From the NCBI GenBank assembly GCA_039621445.1, contig CP154954.1, positions 77,882,073 to 77,946,072 of the forward strand: a DNA stretch of 64,000 bases. The letters are read 5' to 3'. Positions 37,451-50,997 of the stretch are shown here, in pieces. Position numbers and translations under genes: made by a program. How positions within the stretch are numbered: the first letter of the stretch is position 1; each line of letters begins with the position of its first letter. Source of the DNA: Euglena gracilis (lineage: Eukaryota; Euglenida; Euglenophyceae; Euglenales). Under the pieces are notes generated by a model, which ran no database searches, had not been told where the DNA came from, and worked only from the letters and a program-made list of their open reading frames with translations.

Positions 37451-40119
37451 GGGAGATTTGAAAATTGGGGTTTTTTGTCACCTAGATGTGCGACCACTCC
37501 CTGGTCGGGGGTCGTAGGTTGGGGGCACGATGACTTCTTGGTCGGGGGTTGTGGGAACCCGGTCGGTGGACAAGGCCAGTAATTCAAATTGCATACCTAT
37601 GTCTTATGTTGATGTATCAGCATGACGTAAATTCTTAGTTTTTTCACCGAATCTCCAAATTGTATGTTCTTTTGGAGGCCCTCCGATTTCTTTCAGGGAT
37701 TTTTTTTGTTTTCAGCCTTCAAGTATTTTGTTGGCTGAGATTGCCATATCTCTCCAGGTTCAATCGCAATCCAATTCTATTGTTCATCTAAATCTATTTT
37801 TATCGTTCCCCCCCCTTATTATTGTTTTGGAAGGCACGACGAAGCTGTGGTTTTTTGGTTGCCGCAGAATTATTTTCAAAAAAATATTGAAAATCTGTGA
37901 ACAGTTGTTTTCGTTTTTTTTTTCAAGGCTGTGGGCAGAATTCATTGATAAATTCATCAGTTACCACAGGAGGAAAAAATGGATGACTTTGAACAAGTGA
38001 CATGCTTTTTTGTGTCATGTCTCACAATATCTCATTATGTTTCTCCCCATTTTCCGGACCAAAGGCAAGGCAAAGGCACCAAACAAACAGCCACAGTGCA
38101 CAAAGGAGAGATTGGCTGCTAAAAAAAGTGGCATGGAAAAGTTTGACAGAACAAATTCCAGATATTTGTCAACCTGTTTTGGCCAGACTGCCAAATTTTT
38201 CCATATGTATTTCGGAACTTTTTGGATTTTACCCCGGTTGTCAATGAAGTTTCTGAAAGTGTTCAGTTCTGTTTGAAAGTCTGAGAATTTTTTTCCAAAA
38301 CATTTTTTGTCCAAAATCCTGTCAACCATTTCCATCCTTGCCAGGCCACCAAATTTTCAATGTCCAATTTTTTTTTGCCTCCAATTTTCTTTGGCACCAT
38401 TTCCCCTGTTACTCTCCGGGGCAATGGAACTGATTCATTTCTGGTGCCATGACCCCCAAAGAAAAATTGAATGGAAGCATTTTTTTAATTTTTTTCCAGT
38501 TTGATTTTCCCCTTCCCAAATTTTATCAGACCCTACTGGCTTCCCTGCAGATTGAAAGTGGCGTAGTTTGATTCTTTGGCCTCCCTTTGCCTCCAGGTGC
38601 ATGCTGCGCAACGGCGGACCTGCAGCATCATGCCTGACCCCGCACATTCTCTGGTCACTTTCCTCGCTGACCCGTGCACACTTCCTCTTCCGCCACGGCT
38701 TCACTCGTCGCTTCCCCCCGCCTGTGTCATTTGCCCAAACACACACTCATCGAGGCAAGAGGGAAGCACAGGGGTGCGTGTTATGAATCCTCCACTGTTT
38801 GATAGCATTTCACAACTGCCGGCTTGAGAGAGTTGAGTGTGAGAGTTGGCTTGCACCGGGATATCTGAACCCCCCCTTTTCGGCTTGACCACTCCCCATG
38901 TTCCGTGTTTCTGGGTTGTTGACTTTCCCATGTCCCACTTGTTTTTGGCATTTTTGGGGGAAATTTTTGCCAAAGTTGCTAAAAAAAAATCGGCAAAATG
39001 CCGGAAGCAAAGAAAAAGGAAAAAACTATTTTTTGGGGGCAGGAACAGTCTACTGTTTAAGGGTTCACAGTGCCTCCCGAGCCGAGCCGTCCCCGGCGCG
39101 TGTTCTGCTTCCCCCTGGCTGTGATGAGCGGGAGGTCTGCCCCGGCTGCTGGGTGCAGGCCTTTGCTGGAGGGGGCTCTGGGGGGGGGGGCATTTTTTTT
39201 GGGATCAGAAGGTTTTTTTAAGTTTCTTGACCCAGGGGATGTGTCCCGGCCTGTCCCGGCCAGCCTCCCTCCCCCCCCCCCCATCCCCGTTGGGGTCGGG
39301 CCGAGTGGGAACCTCCCCCTCCCTGGGAGGGAGGGGTATTTCTCTCTTGTTTTCAACTCGCCGAAAAAATTTCGAACCCTCCCCCCCCCCCCTGGACGTC
39401 CACCCCCCAGGGGATGGGTGGGTGGGTGCCAACCAATCATGACGTGTGGCCTCAGCTCTCATCCTTGGCAGCAATCCTTTTTCACAGTTGTTCACCCATT
39501 TCTGTGCATTTTTTTTTTTTTTCCAAGCCCTCAGCCGTGGGAAAGGGGTCCCCTCGATCCCCGAACTCCTGAGTTAGCCCTGAGGATGGTCCAGAAACGG
39601 TCTGCCCCGGAGCACCCTTTCGTTTTTGTTGTGCACCCCGCTGCTCTATCCCTCACGAGCCCTGGCCTGGGGTGCTTTGGGGTCATTGACAGGTCGACGA
39701 GCCTATGTGTGGGGAGCTTCAACGGAAGGAGCGTCCCGGAGGAAATCCAGTTGGAGTTTGTGCTGCTGACCCCCCTCATCACTGTCTTCATGCCACCAGT
39801 TTTAGGGAGTCAGGGGGTGGGTCAATCACCCTCCTTAGAACCCTGGGTGGTCTTAAAGCCGTCTGTTATCTGGCCATCCCTTCTGGTTGAAGACAGATGC
39901 TTGAGGAGTATTTTTTGCTTTGGACCTGGTGGGGGTATTCTTTTTTTCCCCCTGCAGGACGATGCAGGAATTTTGGAGGCCAAAGGTGGGGTTCCGATGC
40001 AGGGCGATGCAGGGCGATGCAGGGATTTTTCTGCATTTTGGATGGCTGAAGTGGGGTCTTTGGCCAAATTGGACGTTGGAAGGGAATATTGATTTGTATT
40101 TTATCTGTCATTTCCTTAG

Positions 40120-43835
<3,716 letters not shown>

Positions 43836-44332
43836 GTGTGGCGCCCGGCGGGGTGTGGTGGCGTGCGTGCGATGGGGAGTGGGGGGCGGCAAGAGGCGTT
43901 TCAGAGCAAGGACGTGGGGGCAGCCCCTTGGGGGCAAAATTTCTGCCCCCTGGTGGCATACATGGCTGCAGTGCCCAGCAGGCATGTTGGCATCTGAACG
44001 GATACTGCATGAGATGAGATGCCGTCACCCCCCCCAGGAGGAGGGGGCGCTTGGCCCCCCTCCTCCTTACATGGGTCCCCTGGCCCGGGCCAGGTCCCCT
44101 GGCCTTACCTTCAGTCATGGCCCGGGCCAAGCGCCTGGGGGGTGCGTGTCATTCAGATCGTCTGTGGCTGTTTTCATGTCAGGACATGATTTTTTAACCT
44201 CACCTCCCCCCCCCCCTGGGTGGGTTGCCTCTTTTTGCTTTCCCCTCTGTCCAACACCTTTTGTTTTTTGTCAACCTCCATGTGCAAAGCTGGGCGCACC
44301 GTGGCCACAGGTGTGGTGGGGTGGTGGCCATT

Positions 44333-44670
44333 CCATTGCTTAACACCTGTCTCACCCCCCCCCCACCCACCCGGGGGGGGTGACTGACTGGTTTTTTCAG
44401 AGTGACTGACTGGTTTTCTGGCCAAGAGCCCCCCCCCCCTCCCAGGGGGTGGGGTAGGTGGGGTGGTGTAAGGGGTACCTGGCCACTCACCACACAGCAA
44501 GCTGGGCCAGAAGCGAAGTTAGCGCCGGCCATAAAAAAGACAAGAAGCCTTAGTGCAACTAAGGGGGTGGGGTAGGCCCGAAATGAAAAGTGGCTGGCCT
44601 GGCGCCAAAGGCACCGGAGATTTTTGTATTTTTTGGAAACTTTTTGGCAAATTTTCATTGCCTCCTGAAC
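44333..44670. mobile_element. Family C inverted-repeat element, copy 1 (right end unclear)
   Basis: Starts CCATTGCTTAACACCTGTC, then GTGACTGACTGGTTTTTTC repeats, GGGGTGGGGTAGGCCCG and the variant hairpin GGCGCCAAAGGCACC. Copy 2 starts directly at 44,672. Confidence 0.55.
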
Positions 44671-44671
44671 A

Positions 44672-45026
44672 GACCATTGCTTAACACCTGTCCCACCCCA
44701 CCCCCGGGGGGGGGTGACTGACTGGTTTTTTCAGAGTGACTGACTGGTTTTTTGGCCGTGACCCCCCCCCCCCCCGGGGGTGGGGTAGGCCAGAAATCAC
44801 CCAAAAGTGGCTGAGTGGCCAACCGGCGCCGAAGGCGCCGGAGAAAATTTTGGCCAAAAATGGCCTGGAAAGGCGAAAAAGTGACTGGTTTTCCTGAGTG
44901 GCCGACCCCCCCCTCCGGGGGGGGTAAAGTGACTGACTGGCTTGGCCGAGAAAAGTGACTGACTGGTTTTTCCAGAGTGGAAAGTGACCCCCCCCCCCCC
45001 CCCCCCGGGGGTCGCTAAGCAATGGT
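44672..45026. mobile_element. Family C inverted-repeat element, copy 2
   Basis: Left CCATTGCTTAACACCTGTC, right GTCGCTAAGCAATGG, inverted over the ATTGCTTA/TAAGCAAT part. Four GTGACTGACTGG motifs, two towards each end, and a GGCGCCGAAGGCGCC stem-loop at 44,825-44,839. Confidence 0.65.
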
Positions 45027-45298
45027 ATGGTGGTGGCAACTGTGGCAAGGCTGCAAATGTGTCGGCAACGCTCAAATGATTGCAACTTCAAAGCTTTCCC
45101 ACGCTTTTTTCCCTGGTTTTTTTTTACCATTGGGTGTTGGACCAAACAACCTCCCTTGGGGGAAGTTGACAAAAAACCACCCAGCACCGAAGGCGCCAGA
45201 AAGTTTTTGTGGGCCATTTTCTTCACATTTGTGTCATTTCATTTATCAATTTCCCCCTGGATTCCAGGGTGGCTGCCCCCCCCCCCCCAGGTGCCAGG

Positions 45299-45325
45299 TG
45301 GGGGGGGGGGGGGGGGGGGGTGGGT

Positions 45326-45361
<36 letters not shown>

Positions 45362-45425
45362 GGGGGGGGGGTGGGGGGGGGGGGGGGGGGGGTGGGGGGG
45401 GGGGGGGGGGGGGGGGGGGGGTTGG
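45299..45425. repeat. Poly(G) tract
   Basis: About 125 bp of G with a few T. A tract like this could form G-quadruplexes; its true length cannot be trusted from sequence alone. Confidence 0.95.
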
Positions 45426-45474
45426 TGGTAATTTGGGGGGGAATCACACGTTGGGGGTTTGACCCCCACCCATA

Positions 45475-45938
45475 CCATTGCTTAACACCTGTCCCCCCCT
45501 GGGGGGGTGACTGACTGGTTTTTTGGCCAAGACCCCCATCCCCAGGGGTGGGGTAGGCCCGAAAATGAAAAAGTGGCTGCTGTCACCGAAGGTGCCGGGA
45601 ATTTTTGGATTTTTTGAGACTTTTTTGGCAAATGTTCATGATGAAGGAACAGGCAAACTCCGGGACATTTGCGTGTCAGATGACGAGAGGGGCTCATCAT
45701 CGTCGAACAATGCCAAATCGTCCGATTCTGATTCTTCTGATTATTCTTCTGATTGAACTATGCCTCTTTTCCTCAAATTGGGCGAGGCCATACATGAACA
45801 TACCTCCAATCTCATAGTGGCCGATCCCCCCCGGGGGGGGTAAAGTGACTGACTGGTGATTGTTTTTTTTGGGAAACAGTGACTGACTGGTTTTTTCAGA
45901 GTGGAAATTGACCCCCCCCCCCGGGGTCGCTAAGCAAT
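45475..45938. mobile_element. Family C inverted-repeat element, copy 3, with foreign core
   Basis: Left CCATTGCTTAACACCTGTC, right GTCGCTAAGCAAT. The outer parts match copy 2, but the middle 45,628-45,815 is unrelated and contains a coding-like stretch with a stop. Confidence 0.6.
45640..45756 (+). CDS. Coding-like 3' exon fragment, acidic Ser-rich tail
   Basis: Frame reads GTGKLRDICVSDDERGSS, then a Ser/Asp tail ending DYSSD and TGA. Such tails are common in real protein C termini, and codon use is not repeat-like. The gene is not recognised; it could be a captured fragment inside the family C element or the end of a gene interrupted by two such elements. Confidence 0.4.
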   Translation, partial: DEGTGKLRDICVSDDERGSSSSNNAKSSDSDSSDYSSD

Positions 45939-46049
45939 TTCTTCCCCCCCCCCATCCCTTCCCGTACGGCCCTGCCCTTTTGGTCAAGCACCCAAAGCCA
46001 GCACCACCCTTTGTTGTGTTCTGGGTTTGCCATATGCCCCCCCCCCCAG

Positions 46050-46213
46050 GCCTGCTGGTGGTGGCCGGCGTGGTCTCCGCGCTGGCCCTCCTGGTGCCGG
46101 CTGCCAACGCCCTCGCCTTGTACGCCCCCGCTGCGGCCACGGCCGCCCGGCCGTTGGTGGCCACCACTGCGGGGCTGACCCCGTCGCTCATGGAGACCAG
46201 GATGGCAGGTGTG

Positions 46214-46244
<31 letters not shown>

Positions 46245-47595
46245 TGGGGAGAAGAAGACCAAGTTTTCAGGCATGGGTGACCCCATGGGATGGGGGGGAC
46301 TTGCCTGCCTGGGCAGGTACTCGAACGCACCCAGATCAGTGTGTCGAATGCCAGAGGGGGCGCAAAGTCCCATAATTTTGAAGAAAAATTGGGGTTTGGG
46401 CAAGGTGGAACGCAATTTTTTTTTGAATTTTGAGGGGTTTTTGCCTGTTTTTGCTTTTTCCGCAATTTTTTTCTTGTATTTTTGCTGGAATTTTTTTTGA
46501 TGATGAAGAATCCCTCATTTTACCTCGATTTCCCCCCGAGACCAAAAAATTTCTCATTTTTTTGGTCAACAGAATACTTATTTTATGCAAATGAAATATT
46601 CATTTCGGCAGAGCCAAAAGTTTTCTGAGGCCTCCCCAGCAGAAGGTGCAAATCCTGAGGGAGCTCCCAAAGGATTTTATATGCAAATTGCATTTTTTTT
46701 TGCATTTGCTTGCATTTGTTTGTGTTTTTTTTTTGAGCCGCGTTCCGGGAAGCCCCCCCCTGGTTTGGTTTGGGGGTTTTTCCCAGATAGGTATATTTTC
46801 CATTCCGGCGGGGTGGGTTTTCGAGAGAGTGGGTGGGTGGTTTGGGGTCTCTGGGACCCCCCGGGGGTGGGTTCTGGGGTTCGCCATGGGCCAGATTTTG
46901 GCCCGCCCGGCCGAAAAAATTTTTTTCAGCGTTTTCGGCCGATTTTGGCAGGATTTTGGGTGGTCGGGTGGGTGGTTACCCCTCCCGGTGGGGGGTTGTG
47001 GGTGGCTGGGTTTTGAATAAAGTGGTGGAGGGGTAGAGAGTGCTCCCCCCCAGGGGTCACTAGTGAATCTATGTTTGAAACCCCCGCCCCTGGGGTGCTG
47101 CCCTCTGTGCCAGACTGAAAAAAGTCGGTGCTATCCCAACCCCGGGGGGGGGGTAGGGGGTGTTGGGGTCCTCGGCTTGCCAGTGGCACGGTTGCCAAAT
47201 AGCTCCCCAAATGGGCCAAACATGCAAATCAAGGCTAGGCTTCAATGACCAATTAACCATTACCGGCCCGTCGATTTCAGTCCACAGATTGGGTTTTCCG
47301 CCTCTCGGCAGTGGCCGCCCTCCCCGCGGGGTACGGCGAGCCCCTCGCCGACGTCGAGGCCGAGCTCGTGCCCATCGCTGCCCGCCAGCCGGTGAGTTGG
47401 GGGGCCCCGGCCCTGCTGCTGATGGCCGTTGTGGGTGTGCCACAGGGACCACTCCCCAACACCACATGGGTTGAATGGGTCTGCTTTTTTTAGGAAGTTC
47501 TCACCCTCCACCCTCTGTGGGTGGGTGCCCTGGATTCTTATTATATGCACACACACAGACACACATATGTACATACGTTTGAATATGTGTGTGTT

Positions 47596-47628
<33 letters not shown>

Positions 47629-48377
47629 ATATATATATATATATATATATGCTTACGAGCATATATAACTGTATGTGTGTGTGTTTTCTATGTATTATGT
47701 GTATGTGTATATTGTTATATGTGACATACATTGTATATATTTTATGTATAAATATATCTGCGCAACCTCCCATGAGGCCTGGTTCACCTGTGGAGGCTAT
47801 GCAGAGCCTGGACAGCAGGGGGGGGGAAATGCAACTTGCATAATGTGCATTTTTTGCATAATCAGGTTTTCCCGAAATTTGCATTTTTTTGCATTTTTTT
47901 TTGCATTTTTTGCATAAAATATTTTGCCCTGGAAAATTTTTTTGTAGTTGGTTGCCGTATGTTTGGATTTTTTTGCATTTTTTTTTGCATTTTTTACATA
48001 AAGTATTTTGCCCTTGAAAAAAATTTTGTAGTTAGTTGGCATATGTTTGGATTTTTTTTGCATTTTTTTGCGTTTTTTTGTATAGAATATTTTGCCCTGG
48101 AAAATTTTTTTTTGATTTTAGGCAGCAAAGCTCTGTCATATTCCAGCTTTTTCTCAAGGTTTTCATGCAAGTTGCATTTTTTTTGCATTTTTTTTTGCAT
48201 TTTTTTGACTTGCATAATTTGAAGGGCCAAGTTGCATTCCCCCCCCCCTGCTGGACAGGTGGCCAGAAGGGCAGGATTTCATTTTTGATGCAAACATTTT
48301 TATTTTTACCCACACAGGCCTTTGGGGAATGTGGCGTCGTGCCAGCAAGCAGCCACAACGCCTTTTTGCTGACATGA
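46050..48377 (+). CDS. Unknown protein, last three exons
   Basis: Exon 46,050-46,210 (acceptor CCCCCAG, donor within GTGTGTGT) reads GLLVVAGVVSALALLVPA, then ANALALYAPAAATAARPL. Exon 47,281-47,391 (acceptor TTTCAG, donor GTGAGT) reads STDWVFRLSAVAALPAGY through VEAELVPIAARQP. Exon 48,318-48,377 (acceptor CACACAG) reads AFGECGVVPASSHNAFLL, T, TGA. All three join in phase. The hydrophobic Ala/Leu/Val stretch could be a membrane helix or the core of a targeting presequence, but the true N terminus is not visible. No family recognised. Element I lies in the second intron. Confidence 0.5.
47590..47662. repeat. (TA)n tract
   Basis: TATATA with a GTATG interruption. Confidence 0.95.
47816..48250 (+). 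mobile_element. hAT-like non-autonomous element, family I
   Basis: Begins CAGGGGGGGGAAATGCAACT and ends AAGTTGCATTCCCCCCCCTG. Flanked by identical 8-mers CTGGACAG (47,808-47,815 and 48,251-48,258). The interior is T-rich with TTTGCATTTT and a tandem unit of about 85 bp (TATTTTGCCCTGGAAAA) at 47,915-48,115. A related start, CAGGGGGGGATATGCAAGTT, is at 33,948. Confidence 0.85.
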
Positions 48378-49342
48378 TGGATTTGGAGGTGTGTCGCCGA
48401 CTCCAATTGGGTCTCAAAGAGAGGTGTGCCTGTCTGAAATTAAAAATCTTTGTGATCCCCTCCTGGAGGAAAAAAATGAAGAGATTCCCAAAAGCCCCCC
48501 CCCCCCCTCCAGTGGGCCAAGGACGCAAGTCGGCCAGACTTTTAAGGCCCCCAGAGGGTAAAATACACCCATCCAGGAAAAAAGAATACCAAATCCCCTT
48601 TTCCATTGGATTTTTTCCATTTTTTTTTTCAAATTGATGGGGTTTTGGCTGATAGTTTTCACGGATGGCACAAAAAAAACACCAACCCCATTTTCCCACC
48701 ATTTTTTTGGGTCATTTCCTCAAATAGTTTTAGCTCAACCCAAGGCCAACGGCTTGGTGGGAGCAAATATTTTTCAAGTTCTGTGACTTGGGGGGAGACA
48801 CAAAACCCGGTCCTGGCCGAGCTCCCCCGGAGGTGGGGGTTTCTTCTGCTTTCGGCGCGAAATGCCGATGAAATTTTGGACCCCAAAATTTCCCCCAAAA
48901 GTGGGTCCCCGAGCCCCCCCCCCCCTTGGGCCTTGGGCCCCCCAAGTGGGTGGGTGGGTGAGTTTGGGTTCTTAAAAAAAAACCTCTGGGTGGGAGTGAG
49001 TTCTTCAACACCCTCCCCCCTCCAGTCAGCTTATGGCATGAAACCCGGGTCAACTGACACCAACTGACCCCAACGCACCCTACTCCCATCCTGGTGGGCA
49101 GGTGGGTGGGCAGTCTGGGCCAACCGCCAATTGGATTCTGTGAGCCGCCCGGGGGTATAAGTGGGGAGGGAGTGCATGCCGAACCAATTATTTGATTGCG
49201 TCGCACCGCCATTTTCTGCCACGGGTGGCCACCCCGCATTTTCCTGAAACTTTTGGGTGGTGAGGGGGGGGCTGCCCTGGGAGTATGACCCCCCACCGGG
49301 TCTTCCCATAACCCCCCCCAAAAAGCCGTGGGGTGCCAGGTT

Positions 49343-49605
49343 CAAAGGTTCAAGTTTTTTTTTAGTCTTGGACTCCGGGTGGGTCCGGCCGAGCCCCCCC
49401 CCCCCTGGGAGTCCCCCCGGGGGGGGATATATTTTCCGGTGCCAAAGGCGCCGAAAATTTTTTGAAAAAGGTGCTGTTTTCAACATTTTCGCGATTTTTT
49501 TGGCCATTTTCGGGGGTGGGTCCCCTGGGACCCCCCCCCCCCCCGGGGGTGGGTGGGTGGTTGGGGGACCCCCCCTCCTCCCCCCCTGTCTTAAAGAAAC
49601 CCCTG
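49343..49605 (-). mobile_element. hAT-like non-autonomous element, family A copy 4
   Basis: The right end CTTAAAGAAACCCCTG is typical; the left is CAAAGGTTCAAGTTTTTT. Flanked by identical GCCAGGTT at 49,335-49,342 and 49,606-49,613. The interior is the reverse of copies 1-3. Confidence 0.75.
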
Positions 49606-49769
49606 GCCAGGTTATTGGAACCAACTGCTGGCCCTGTCCCCCCCGCCAGGTTATTTGGGCATTTTTTTCAGTGTCTTACAGGAACTTAGGCAAAGGGGGT
49701 GTCAAGTTACTGGAACCATCTCTTTTGCACCTCCCCCCGCCAAAGTTATTCGGCCACTGCCGGGAGCAA

Positions 49770-50000
49770 GGGGTTTTTTTAGTTGGGGACCCCGGGGGGG
49801 GGGTGGGTAGGATGGGTGGGTCCGGCCGAGCCCCCCCTGGGAGTCCCCCCAGGGGGGGGGATATATTTTTCGGTGCCAAAGGCGCCGAAAATTTTTGAAA
49901 AGGTGCTATTTTTTGCTTTTTTCGCGATTTTTCGGCCATCTTTTGTGGGTCCCCTGGGACCCCCCCCCCCCGGGGTCCCCAGGGGCTGGGTGGGTGGCTG
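49770..50000 (-). mobile_element. hAT-like non-autonomous element, family A copy 5
   Basis: Begins GGGGTTTTTTTAGTTGGGG. CTGCCGGGAGCAAGGG flanks it on both sides (about 49,757 and 49,998), longer than a usual target duplication. The interior matches copy 4. Confidence 0.6.
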
Positions 50001-50067
50001 CCGGGAGCAAGGGCCCGGCCAGGTTATTTGGGGGGGTTTACCTCCCCGGCCTCCTCCCACCTCCCAG

Positions 50068-50966
50068 ATGCCGCTGGAGACGCAGGTCTTTGCCTCGGCG
50101 GCGGGACGGCAGCCCAAGCAAAAGCACCGCGTCTGCAAGGGGATCAAGGGCAGGCAGCTTTTTCTGGCATCCCCCGTCTGTGGTCAGCAATTATTTTGAA
50201 TTGCACACTCATTGCCACCCGCACGCTCATTGCCACCGCGCTGGAGTGCTTTCACTCAAGCAGCATCGTACGGGATTGGACCATACACTGGGAATCCATG
50301 GGAAGCCCAGGAGAGTGGGAGGGGAGGCAACAACCCCCTGGGGTTGAAGGTGGGAGGGGTCTGGACCAGGGTTTGATACCGGGAAGAGAAATAAAACTTT
50401 GAAATGAAAATTTTTGTGGGAAAACTCCTGGACGAAATTTCTTTTTTCCCCGAATTTTTCCCCCCATTTTAAGGATTGGTCCAGGATTTTCCCAGTAGAT
50501 CTAAGAAAAAAATCTAAATTCCTCCAGTAAATGCCCAAAATTTTTCTGCGGCGTTTCACGCAGATTCTTGAATGTATTTTTTTCCAAATCACCTGCAGAA
50601 GGTGTATTCATCATCCAGAATGAAAGGATGTGTTTTTTGCATTAGTTTGCAATTTGGAGTTTAGGGAATTTGTCCCAGCTGGTTTAAGCAGGTGTCCAGA
50701 ATTTTTCCCAGCATTTGTCCAATATTTTTTCCCGAAGGAATTTTTCCCGCCAGCAATTGTTCCCGGTTAGATTCCTCTCCCCCCCCTCAGGTATGAGGAG
50801 GGTGTGTGGGGTGGAGGATGTGCCCACCTCTCCTGCAAGGGATGTCCGTGCAGACCCAGGGGGAATATCTTGGGCCCCCCCAAAGGGTCAATATTTTTTC
50901 CTACTTGTGCTGGAATTTTTTGGTTGGGGGGGGGGCAGGGGGGGAATGCGTTTCGCATTTTTTTCG

Positions 50967-50997
<31 letters not shown>

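Larger units (their letters stand above)
35816..40119. other. Spacer between DnaJ and Cys-rich gene
   Basis: Contains a 220-bp T-rich tract, a G/C-run inverted element at 36,800-37,560, and AT-rich sequence. Open GC-rich patches near 39,060-39,170 and 39,540-39,770 might be exons, but I could not match them to a family or fit splice phases. Confidence 0.5.
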
